Source: Streptomyces sp. SID8374 (GTDB lineage Bacteria > Actinomycetota > Actinomycetes > Streptomycetales > Streptomycetaceae). From it: a stretch of DNA of 64,000 nt. The translations under genes and the position numbers were made by a program. Within the stretch, counting starts at the first letter, position 1. Every line of letters starts with the position of its first letter. The stretch spans positions 558,001 to 622,000 of the forward strand of contig NZ_WWGH01000001.1 of NCBI RefSeq assembly GCF_009865135.1, in the 5' to 3' direction. Positions 56,312-64,000 of this stretch are shown in pieces. The notes below the pieces were generated by a model, which ran no database searches, was not told the origin of the DNA, and worked only from the letters and a program-made list of their open reading frames with translations.

Positions 56312-57337
56312 ATGCGCATTGGCGTACTCACCTCCGGCGGCGACTGCCCCGGCCTCAACGCCGTCATCCGTTCCGTCGTGCACCGCGCGGTGGTGGACCA
56401 CGGCGACGAGGTCATCGGCTTCCACGACGGGTGGAAGGGCCTGCTGGAGGCCGACTACCGCAAGCTGGACCTCGACGCGGTGGGCGGCATCCTGGCCCGC
56501 GGCGGCACGATCCTCGGCTCCTCCCGGGTCCAGCCGGCCCATCTGCGGGACGGTGTGGAGCGGGCCCGGGGCCATGTCGCCGACCTCGGCCTGGACGCCA
56601 TCATCCCGATCGGCGGCGAGGGCACGCTGAAGGCGGCCAACCTCCTCTCCGAGGCGGGGCTGCCCATCGTCGGCGTCCCCAAGACCATCGACAACGACAT
56701 CTCCTCCACCGACGTCACCTTCGGCTTCGACACCGCCGTCGGGGTCGCGACCGAGGCGCTGGACCGGCTGAAGACCACCGCCGAGTCCCACCAGCGGGTG
56801 CTGATCGTCGAGGTGATGGGCCGTCACACCGGCTGGATCGCCCTGCACTCCGGGATGGCGGCCGGCGCCCACGCGATCGTGGTGCCCGAGCGCCCCTTCG
56901 ACATCGACGAGCTGACCGAGCTGGTCGGCAAGCGCTTCTCGGCGGGCAAGAAGTTCGCCATCGTGGTGGTCGCCGAGGGTGCCAAGCCCCGTGCGGGCTC
57001 CATGCAGTTCGAGCAGGGCGTCAAGGACATCTACGGCCACGAGCGGTTCGCCGGGGTGGCCACGCAGCTCTCCGGGGAGCTGGAGCAGCGGCTCGGCAAG
57101 GAGGCCCGGCCGGTGATACTCGGCCATGTCCAGCGCGGCGGCACGCCGACCGCGTACGACCGGGTCCTGGCGACCCGGTTCGGCTGGCACGCGGTGGAGG
57201 CGGCGCACCGGGGCGAGTTCGGGATGCTGACCGCGCTGCGCGGCACCGACATCGTGATGGTCCCGCTGGCGGAGGCGGTCGAGACGCTGAAGACGGTCCC
57301 GGCCGAGCGGTACGCCGAGGCGGAGTGCGTGCTCTAG
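56312..57337 (+). CDS. pfkA: 6-phosphofructokinase, clade III type
   Basis: 341 residues with LTSGGDCPGLNAVIR (phosphate donor site), PKTIDNDISSTDVTFGFDTA and VMGRHTGWIALHSGMA. Gly104 in GGEG and Lys124 in PKTIDND is the mixed combination seen in actinobacterial PFKs that use ATP although they group near the PPi enzymes. It phosphorylates fructose 6-phosphate in glycolysis. From memory S. coelicolor has three such genes, and this position fits the third. The ATG lies 13 bases after a weak AAAGG. A strong hairpin follows. Confidence 0.93.
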   Translation: MRIGVLTSGGDCPGLNAVIRSVVHRAVVDHGDEVIGFHDGWKGLLEADYRKLDLDAVGGILARGGTILGSSRVQPAHLRDGVERARGHVADLGLDAIIPIGGEGTLKAANLLSEAGLPIVGVPKTIDNDISSTDVTFGFDTAVGVATEALDRLKTTAESHQRVLIVEVMGRHTGWIALHSGMAAGAHAIVVPERPFDIDELTELVGKRFSAGKKFAIVVVAEGAKPRAGSMQFEQGVKDIYGHERFAGVATQLSGELEQRLGKEARPVILGHVQRGGTPTAYDRVLATRFGWHAVEAAHRGEFGMLTALRGTDIVMVPLAEAVETLKTVPAERYAEAECVL

Positions 57338-57352
57338 TCACCAGGTACCTGA

Positions 57353-57390
57353 GAACTGCCCCCGGCCGCGAGCGCGGCCGGGGGCAGTTC
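57353..57390 (+). terminator. pfkA terminator
   Basis: GAACTGCCCCCGGCCGCG and its exact complement give an 18-bp arm on each side with a very short centre, 15 bases after the stop. Confidence 0.88.
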
Positions 57391-57448
57391 TACGCTGTAC
57401 CGGACAACCGGCACGAAACGGGGACGTGTCCCCATCGGGAGTGAACAG

Positions 57449-58396
57449 ATGGATCACAGCGGGCACGGCATGAACATGGATCTGCCGCCGTTCACGCTGG
57501 GACGGGGGCTGGAGCTCTCGCCCGACCCGTTCTTCCTGACCGGCTGCCTCCTGGCGCTCGCCCTGTACGGGTACGGCGTGGTGCGGCTGCGTCGGCGCGG
57601 GGACGGCTGGCCGGTCAACCGGATCGTCTTCTTCACCGTGGGCGTGCTGAGTGTCGCGCTGGTGATGTGCACCAAGCTCAACGACTACGGCATGGTCATG
57701 TTCAGCGTGCACATGGTGCAGCACATGGTGATCAGCATGCTGTCGCCGATCCTGCTGCTCCTGGGCGCCCCGGTGACGCTGGCGCTGCGGGCGCTGCCGC
57801 CCGCCGCCCGGGGCCGGACCGGGCCGCGCGAGCTGCTCCTGAAGCTGCTGCACAGCCGGTACATGAAGATCATCACGCATCCGGCGTTCACGATCCCGCT
57901 CTTCATCGCGAGCCTGTACGCGCTGTACTTCACCCCGGTCTTCGACTTCCTGATGGGCTCCAAGCCCGGCCACATCGGGATGATGGTGCACTTCCTCGCC
58001 GTCGGCCTGGTCTTCTTCTGGCCGATCATGGGCGTGGACCCGGGCCCGCACCGGCCCGGCTATGTGATGCGGATGCTGGAGCTGTTCGCCGGGATGCCGT
58101 TCCACGCGTTCTTCGGGATCGCGCTGATGATGGCGAGCACCCCGATGGTCAAGACGTACGAGAATCCGCCCGCGTCCCTCGGCATCGACGCGCTCTCCGA
58201 CCAGAACTGGGCGGGCGGCATCGCGTGGGCGTTCAGCGAGATCCCCTCGGTGCTGGTGCTGATCGCGCTGGTCTACCAGTGGTATCGCTCCGAGCAGCGC
58301 ACGGCCAAGCGCTCGGACCGGGCCGCCGACCGCGACGGTGACAAGGAGCTGGAGGCGTACAACGCCTATCTCGCGTCATTGCAGGCGCGACAGTAG
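57449..58396 (+). CDS. Cytochrome c oxidase assembly protein, CtaG family
   Basis: 315 residues with about seven membrane helices. The start MDHSGHGMNMDLPPF is His/Met-rich and could bind copper. Family landmarks are VHMVQHMVISMLSPILLLLGAP, HFLAVGLVFFWPIMGVDP and GMPFHAFFGIALM, rich in conserved His. Such proteins help load copper into the haem-copper oxidase. A charged C-terminal tail follows the last helix. The small membrane protein gene is 65 bp downstream. Confidence 0.88.
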   Translation: MDHSGHGMNMDLPPFTLGRGLELSPDPFFLTGCLLALALYGYGVVRLRRRGDGWPVNRIVFFTVGVLSVALVMCTKLNDYGMVMFSVHMVQHMVISMLSPILLLLGAPVTLALRALPPAARGRTGPRELLLKLLHSRYMKIITHPAFTIPLFIASLYALYFTPVFDFLMGSKPGHIGMMVHFLAVGLVFFWPIMGVDPGPHRPGYVMRMLELFAGMPFHAFFGIALMMASTPMVKTYENPPASLGIDALSDQNWAGGIAWAFSEIPSVLVLIALVYQWYRSEQRTAKRSDRAADRDGDKELEAYNAYLASLQARQ

Positions 58397-58461
58397 CGCG
58401 GGGGGCGCTCCCGGGGCGACCATGGGGTGAACGGCCGCGCGGCCGACGAGGAGGGACGCGC

Positions 58462-58620
58462 ATGTCCGGATCGACGAAAACCATGGGGTATCTGACCGTC
58501 GGAGCACTGGTCACGGTGACGGCGTACACGGTGGCGCTGGGCAGCAGTGGCTGGCTCTGGTTCGGCTGGGTGGTGCTGGGGCTGTGCACGCTCGGCATGC
58601 TGGCCACCCAGGACACCTGA
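58462..58620 (+). CDS. 52-residue membrane protein
   Basis: ATG at 58462 with GAGGAGGGA upstream, TGA at 58618-58620. After MSGSTKTMG come two hydrophobic segments, YLTVGALVTVTAYTVAL and WLWFGWVVLGLCTLGMLA, joined by a GSSG turn. It ends in a short polar tail. No function is recognised. The position directly after the CtaG-like gene suggests co-expression. Confidence 0.65.
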   Translation: MSGSTKTMGYLTVGALVTVTAYTVALGSSGWLWFGWVVLGLCTLGMLATQDT

Positions 58621-58812
58621 CCGCTCCACCAGGACACCGACCGTCGCGGCGGACACGCCTGACGGGCCCGGCGGCGGGGTACGAGCCGGGTGACCGGTTC
58701 GCCACGGTCGCACGGTCCTGCCGGGGATCTACACTGACGGTCCCCGGCACGACCATGACCTGGCAGAACGCAGCCCTGACGCCGGCCCGGCAGAGCGAGG
58801 AGCACCCACAAG

Positions 58813-59529
58813 GTGTTTTATTACGTCCTGAAGTATGTCGTGCTGGGACCCCTGCTGCGGGTGCTGTTCCGCCCTCGTATCGAAGGTCTTGAGAACATCC
58901 CGGAGGACGGCGCGGCGATCGTCGCCGGGAACCATCTCTCCTTCTCCGACCACTTCCTCATGCCCGCCATCATCAAGCGGCGCATCACCTTCCTCGCGAA
59001 GGCCGAATACTTCACCGGACCGGGGATCAAGGGCAAGCTCACCGCCGCGTTCTTCCGCAGCGCGGGCCAGATCCCGGTGGACCGCTCGGGCAAGGACGCC
59101 GGGCAGGCGGCGATCCGCGAGGGCCTGGGCGTGCTGAGCAAGGGCGAGCTGCTGGGGATCTACCCGGAGGGCACCCGCTCGCACGACGGCCGGCTCTACA
59201 AGGGCAAGGTCGGGGTGGCGGTCATGGCGATCACCGCCCAGGTGCCGGTGATCCCGTGCGCCATGCTCGGCACGTTCGAGATCCAGCCGCCCGGCCAGAA
59301 ACTCCCGAAGATCAAGCAGGTCGCGATCCGGTTCGGTGAGCCGCTGGACTTCTCGCGGTACGCGGGGATGGAGAACCAGAAGGCCGCGATCCGGGCGGTG
59401 ACCGACGAGATCATGTACGCGATCCTGGAGCTGTCCGGCCAGGAGTACGTGGACGAGTACGCGGCGAAGGTGAAGGCCGCCGAGCAGGAGGCCGCGCCGC
59501 CGAGGAAGTTCCCCAAGCTGCGACGCTGA
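58813..59529 (+). CDS. 1-acyl-sn-glycerol-3-phosphate acyltransferase (PlsC family)
   Basis: 238 residues. The catalytic NHLSFSDH (NHx4D), the GKDAGQAAIREG segment and the substrate motif YPEGTRSHDG are intact, followed by PVIPCAMLGT. It acylates lysophosphatidate or a related acceptor at the inner membrane face. The GTG start at 58813 is preceded by GGAG. Confidence 0.9.
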   Translation: MFYYVLKYVVLGPLLRVLFRPRIEGLENIPEDGAAIVAGNHLSFSDHFLMPAIIKRRITFLAKAEYFTGPGIKGKLTAAFFRSAGQIPVDRSGKDAGQAAIREGLGVLSKGELLGIYPEGTRSHDGRLYKGKVGVAVMAITAQVPVIPCAMLGTFEIQPPGQKLPKIKQVAIRFGEPLDFSRYAGMENQKAAIRAVTDEIMYAILELSGQEYVDEYAAKVKAAEQEAAPPRKFPKLRR

Positions 59530-59594
59530 CGGCGAATTCGCCACCGGCAGAGCGGGCTGGTCCGGCCGGTCCCGCTCCCCCTAGCGTCGTGCCC

Positions 59595-60647
59595 ATGAAC
59601 CAGGGACACGCGTGGGTGCTGGGAGCGACGGGACAGATCGGGCGGGCGGCGGTGAGCGCGCTCGCCCGGGACGGCTGGGAGGTGACCGCCGTCTCGCGCG
59701 GCGGCGGCCGGGACGAGCGGTGGGGCGACGGGGTCCGCGCGCTGGCCCTCGACCGGGACGAGGAAGGCGCGCTGGAGAAGGCGGTCGGCGAGGGCTGTGA
59801 CGTCCTGGTCGACATGGTGGCGTTCGACGGGACGCACGCACGGCAGCTGGCTTCGCTCGCCGGGCGGGTCGGCTCGGCGGTCGTGATCTCCAGCGGTGCG
59901 GTGTACGAGGACGACCGCGGCCGCAGCTTCGACACCCAGGCCGAACCGGACGGCTTCCCGCGCTACCCCGTGCCGCTGCCGGAGAAGCAGCGCACGGTGG
60001 CACCGGGCGACGCGACGTACGGGACCCGGAAGGCGCTGCTGGAGCGGGAGCTGCTGGCGGCGGGCGACGCACTGCCGGTCACCCTGTTGCGGGCGGGCGC
60101 GGTCCACGGCCCGTACTGCCGCACACCGCGCGAGCTGTACTTCGTGAAGCGGCTGCTGGACGGGCGTCGGCGCCGGGTCCTCGCGTACGGCGGCGAGAGC
60201 CGCTTCCACCCGCTGCATGTCGCGAACGCGGCCGAGCTGATCCGCCTCGCCGCCCGCCGCCCCGGTTCGCGGGTGCTCAACGCGGCGGACCCGCAGGCGC
60301 CGACGGTGGCCGAGATCGGGGCGGCGATCGACGCGGTGCTGGGACGGGAGGCGGAGACGGTCCTGGTCGACGGCCCGGCGCCCGAGGGGGGCGTGGGCGA
60401 TACGCCGTGGAGCGGGGCGCATCCCGTCGTGTACGACATGACGGCGGCGGAGCGGGAGCTCGGGTACCGGCCGGTGACGGGGTACGTGGAGTCGCTCCCG
60501 GAGACCGTGGAGTGGCTGGCCGGGGAGCTGGCGGGGCGGGACTGGCGGGAGGCGTTCCCGAAGATGGCGCGGAACTACGGGGAGGCGCTCTTCGGCTATG
60601 CGGCGGAGGACGCGTGGCTGGAGGCGTACGACCGGGACCGGCGCTGA
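59595..60647 (+). CDS. NAD-dependent epimerase/dehydratase family protein
   Basis: 350 residues of the extended SDR fold: HAWVLGATGQIGRAAVSAL at the N-terminus, VVISSGAVYEDD (Ser) and YGTRKALLER (the YxxxK pair), with HPLHVANAAELI later. The substrate is unknown; nucleotide-sugar or a similar compound is possible. A TAGCGT hexamer ends 7 bases before the ATG and there is no ribosome site, so leaderless translation is likely; a GTG 6 bases upstream is the alternative. Confidence 0.85.
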   Translation: MNQGHAWVLGATGQIGRAAVSALARDGWEVTAVSRGGGRDERWGDGVRALALDRDEEGALEKAVGEGCDVLVDMVAFDGTHARQLASLAGRVGSAVVISSGAVYEDDRGRSFDTQAEPDGFPRYPVPLPEKQRTVAPGDATYGTRKALLERELLAAGDALPVTLLRAGAVHGPYCRTPRELYFVKRLLDGRRRRVLAYGGESRFHPLHVANAAELIRLAARRPGSRVLNAADPQAPTVAEIGAAIDAVLGREAETVLVDGPAPEGGVGDTPWSGAHPVVYDMTAAERELGYRPVTGYVESLPETVEWLAGELAGRDWREAFPKMARNYGEALFGYAAEDAWLEAYDRDRR

Positions 60648-60671
60648 GGCCGGGCCCCGGTCGTACGCCTC
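60621..60671. terminator. Long hairpin spanning the epimerase stop codon
   Basis: GAGGCGTACGACCGGG (60621-60636) pairs perfectly with CCCGGTCGTACGCCTC (60656-60671). The TGA stop (60645-60647) lies in the 19-base loop. The structure ends 10 bases from the convergent peptidase gene. Confidence 0.75.
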
Positions 60672-60680
60672 ACGGCTCTC

Positions 60681-62264
60681 CTACGGCTTCGGCGTGGCGT
60701 GCGGGGTGCACGTCACGTCGCGGCGGTCGGTCTTCCCGGTGAGCAGGTAGGTGTCCACCCGCTCGTTGACGCACGGGTTGACCAGCCCGGTGACGCCGTG
60801 GGACCCGGCGCCCTTCTCGGTGATGAGCCGCGAGCCCTTGAACCGCTGGTGCAGTTCGACGGCGCCCTCGTACGGGGTGGCGGCGTCGCGGGTGGCCTGC
60901 ACGATGAGGACCGGGGGCAGCCCCTTGCCGGTCTTCACGTTGAGCGGGGTCTGCTGCTTGGCCGGCCAGGTGGCGCAGGGCAGGTTCATCCAGGCGTTGG
61001 CCCACGTCATGAACGGGTACTTCTGGTGCAGCCGGGTGTTGTCCCGGTCCCAAGTGCGCCAGTCGGTGGGCCACTTGGCGTCCGCGCACTCCACGGCGTT
61101 GTAGACGGCGTTGCCGTTCTCGGCCGCCGCGTTGCCCGCGAGGTCGTCCATGTCGGGGGCGGCGGCGTCGATCAGCGCCTGGGTGTCACCGGCCCGGTAG
61201 GCGCTCCAGGTCTTGGCGGTGGGCGCCCAGGCGGAGTCGTAGTACGGGGCGCTCTGGAAGAAACCGATCAGCTCGGCCGGTCCGACGACGCCGCCGATGG
61301 GCTTCTTCTTCGCGGCCGCGCGGAGCTTCAGCCACTCCTTCTCCACCTTCTGCGGGGTGTCGCCGATGCCGTAGACGGAGTCGTGCTGCGCGACCCACGC
61401 CTTCCAGTCGTCCCAGCGCATCTGGAAGGCGATGTCCTGGTTCAGGTTCGCCCGGTACCAGATGTTCTCCCGCGCCGGGTTGACGACGCTGTCGACGACC
61501 ATGCGGCGTACGTGGGTGGGGAAGAGCGTGCCGTAGACGGCGCCCAGGTAGGTGCCGTAGGAGACGCCGAGGAAGTTGAGCTTCTTCTCCCCGAGGGCGG
61601 CCCTGATGACGTCCAGGTCGCGGGCGGTGTTGGGCGTGGTCATGTGCGGCAGCATCGCGCCGCTGCGCTCGCCGCACCCCTCGGCGTACTCACGGGCGAG
61701 CTTGCGCTGCGCGCGCTTGTCGGCCTCGTTGTCGGGGACCGGGTCGGCCTTCGGCGCCTTGACGAACTCCTGGGGATCCACACAGGAGATGGGCGCCGAG
61801 CGGCCCACCCCGCGCGGGTCGAATCCGACGAAGTCGTACGCCTTCGCGGTCTTGGTCCAGAGCGGGTTCTTGGTGGTGATGCGGGTGGGGAAGCGCATCC
61901 CCGAACCGCCGGGCCCGCCCGGGTTGTAGACCAGGGCGCCCTGGCGCTCGCCCTTGGTGCCGGTGCTGACGTGCCGGTCGACGGCGAGCTTGATCTTCCT
62001 GCCGTCCGGTTGGGCGTAGTCCAGCGGCACGGTCACCCAGCCGCACTGGATGGGGGCGGCCAGCCCCCAGTCCTCCGGGCAGTTCTTCCACTCGATCCCG
62101 GCCCTGCCCGCCCGCTCGGCGGCGATCCTGACTCCGCGCGCCTCGGCGCCCGCCCGGCCGTGGTGGCGGCCGTCCGCGCTGGCGGCGGGCGCGGTTATCG
62201 CTCCGGCCACGAGCGTGCCCGCGATCAGCGCGCCGGCCGCGCCGAGCACTGCTGTACGTCCCAC
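60681..62264 (-). CDS. Secreted tripeptidyl aminopeptidase-type alpha/beta hydrolase
   Basis: 527 residues. A Sec signal (hydrophobic residues about 5-25, ending APAASA) precedes the S33-type peptidase: oxyanion NPGGPGGSGM, nucleophile LGVSYGTYLGAVYG, and the late VLIVQATRDAATPYEGAVELH (Asp) and KGAGSHGVTG (His), as in Streptomyces Tap/Slp enzymes. It should release N-terminal tripeptides from extracellular proteins. From memory the tap gene of S. coelicolor has the same position relative to urease. Confidence 0.9.
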   Translation of the reverse strand: MGRTAVLGAAGALIAGTLVAGAITAPAASADGRHHGRAGAEARGVRIAAERAGRAGIEWKNCPEDWGLAAPIQCGWVTVPLDYAQPDGRKIKLAVDRHVSTGTKGERQGALVYNPGGPGGSGMRFPTRITTKNPLWTKTAKAYDFVGFDPRGVGRSAPISCVDPQEFVKAPKADPVPDNEADKRAQRKLAREYAEGCGERSGAMLPHMTTPNTARDLDVIRAALGEKKLNFLGVSYGTYLGAVYGTLFPTHVRRMVVDSVVNPARENIWYRANLNQDIAFQMRWDDWKAWVAQHDSVYGIGDTPQKVEKEWLKLRAAAKKKPIGGVVGPAELIGFFQSAPYYDSAWAPTAKTWSAYRAGDTQALIDAAAPDMDDLAGNAAAENGNAVYNAVECADAKWPTDWRTWDRDNTRLHQKYPFMTWANAWMNLPCATWPAKQQTPLNVKTGKGLPPVLIVQATRDAATPYEGAVELHQRFKGSRLITEKGAGSHGVTGLVNPCVNERVDTYLLTGKTDRRDVTCTPHATPKP

Positions 62265-62424
62265 GTGGAACCTCCCCCATCGTCGTCCGATGCGCCGCCG
62301 GTGGCGGCGTGGTCTCCATCGGAGCGTTCCGGGGATCCTTTCGTCTGTGGGGTTCCTGGGGCCAGGGCGTACACCTGTTTCTTTACCGAACCCATAACCG
62401 GTGAAGGAGGTCCGCTGAGCGGAC

Positions 62425-63209
62425 TCAGCCGTTACCGGTGTCCGCTTTGAGCCCGTCCAGCAGTTCGCGCATCGCCTCGTCCAGGATCTCGCGCAGCAGG
62501 CGGGCGTCGGCGGCCACCGCGGTGACCAGGACGGCGGGTCCGGCGAGCGGGGTGAGGGCGGCGGTGGGGGCGAGCAGGCGGGCGGGGAGCGGGGCGTCCT
62601 CGAAGGACGGGTCGGCCAGGAGGAGTTGGCCGACCGCCCGGTGGCCGCCGAGGACGGCGGGGCCGTCCCAGCCGCCGGGTGCGCCGGGCCCGTAGGCGAG
62701 TTGCTGGTCCAGGAGCGGGCGGCCAGCGCGGCGGACGGTGAGCCGGGTGGTGAGGGCGCCGGCGGGTTCGCCGTGGCGGCCGAGGATCTGCTCCTCGCGG
62801 AGCAACAGGCGGGCCGTGGGGGCGAGTTCGACGCGGGTGGTCTGGTGCAGATCGCTGCCGTGGGCGGAGACGAGCTGTTCGGGGAGCCAGTGCAGGGTGG
62901 CCCCCTCCCCCACGGTCAGGCGTATGCCGTACGTGGAGGGCTCGCCGTCCGGCCGTGCGCCCGGGAGCGCCACCGTGGCCGCCGCCGCGTCGACGGTGAG
63001 GCGTGCGCCGTCGGCGGCCTCGGCCTCGATCGCCAGCCGGTCGCCGTTGAGCGGGGCGCTCATGGCGCCGACGACGGTGGCCCGGGCGTGGGTGGGGAGC
63101 GGTGAGCGGGTGCGGCGGAGCGCGAGCGGCCCGGCGGACTCCAGGACGGGCAGCGCGGTCCCGCCCCGGCCGTCGGGTTCGGCGCGGAGGCGGGCGGTGG
63201 CGTGGACGC

Positions 63210-63213
<4 letters not shown>
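62425..63213 (-). CDS. ureD: Urease accessory protein UreD
   Basis: 262 residues of the UreD/UreH family. Landmarks are [18 protein letters not shown] and [23 protein letters not shown]. It forms the UreDFG complex that delivers nickel to apo-urease. The ATG overlaps the ureG stop (ATGA), so it is coupled. It is the last gene of the urease operon here. Confidence 0.93.
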
Positions 63214-63887
<674 letters not shown>

Positions 63888-63948
63888 GGGGGCTCCTGTC
63901 GGGGTGCGGGTGTGCGGACGTCCGGCTCGCAGGCCGATCGGTTGCGGG

Positions 63949-64000
63949 TCAGGACGCGAAGAGGCGGACCGGCCAGGCGGCGTGCGCCTCGGCGGTGATG
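63949..64000 (-). CDS. ureF: Urease accessory protein UreF, C-terminal end (partial)
   Basis: The frame ends with TGA (63951-63949) and the visible C-terminus reads [16 protein letters not shown], which fits the UreF C-terminus and the ureF-ureG-ureD order of streptomycetes. The rest is beyond the right edge. Confidence 0.75.
   Translation of the reverse strand, partial: ITAEAHAAWPVRLFAS

Overview
The window is very GC-rich actinobacterial DNA with the strong third-position GC bias, GTG starts, leaderless starts and gene families of Streptomyces. These include OFA/MFS, DmdR-type iron boxes, Fur-KatG, MurT-GatD, CaaX-free CtaG, ligase B and the ureABCFGD order. From memory, the right half (ATP-dependent ligase, HelY-like helicase, TesB, deformylase, MurT/GatD, a third PFK, tripeptidyl aminopeptidase, urease) resembles the SCO1202-SCO1233 neighbourhood of S. 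coelicolor. That is recollection, not a computed alignment. No tRNA, rRNA, CRISPR array or prophage was seen.

Left part (1-13.1 kb): the end of a TetR regulator, an OFA-family transporter with an overlapping small membrane subunit, an acyl-CoA oxidase/dehydrogenase, a hydrolase and a methyltransferase. Then comes a ferric-siderophore uptake locus: two FecCD permeases, an AraC regulator, a binding lipoprotein, and a siderophore-interacting reductase fused to a methyltransferase-like domain. It has an iron box between the divergent units and four 19-bp direct repeats in front of the permeases. A block of 31-bp tandem repeats separates it from a secreted pyroglutamyl-peptidase homologue whose catalytic Cys appears to be Ser.

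Stress and sulfur part (13.1-28.5 kb): Fur-type regulator divergent from katG, then a recA that carries an SOS box and lacks recX. Next are a HelD-family RNA polymerase ATPase, a TetR regulator, an FKBP and a YjbQ protein. An ssuCBAD sulfonate operon follows, preceded by a leaderless Cys-rich leader peptide. After a flavin monooxygenase and an MltG-type transglycosylase lies an isolated 19-residue peptide gene with its own ribosome site and terminator. It is the best candidate here for something undescribed.

Middle (28.5-43.8 kb): three ABC exporter subunits. One is divergent from a MarR regulator with an operator-like palindrome. The other two form a heterodimer whose nucleotide-binding motifs are degenerate in complementary ways. 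This part also holds a fused FAD/Fe-S D-lactate-type dehydrogenase, a Tat-secreted Gfo/Idh/MocA (GH109-like) oxidoreductase, a spermidine-synthase-like membrane protein, a phosphotransferase and a type II NADH dehydrogenase.

Right part (43.8-64 kb): mostly housekeeping genes: ATP-dependent DNA ligase, HelY-like helicase, thioesterase, GNAT, glutathione peroxidase, acyl-CoA dehydrogenase with a divergent TetR, peptide deformylase, murT-gatD, pfkA, CtaG-like protein, acyltransferase, epimerase, secreted peptidase and ureD-ureG-ureF (cut by the right edge). A 162-bp MITE-like element with CTAG duplications sits between tetR and def and has left both stop codons intact.
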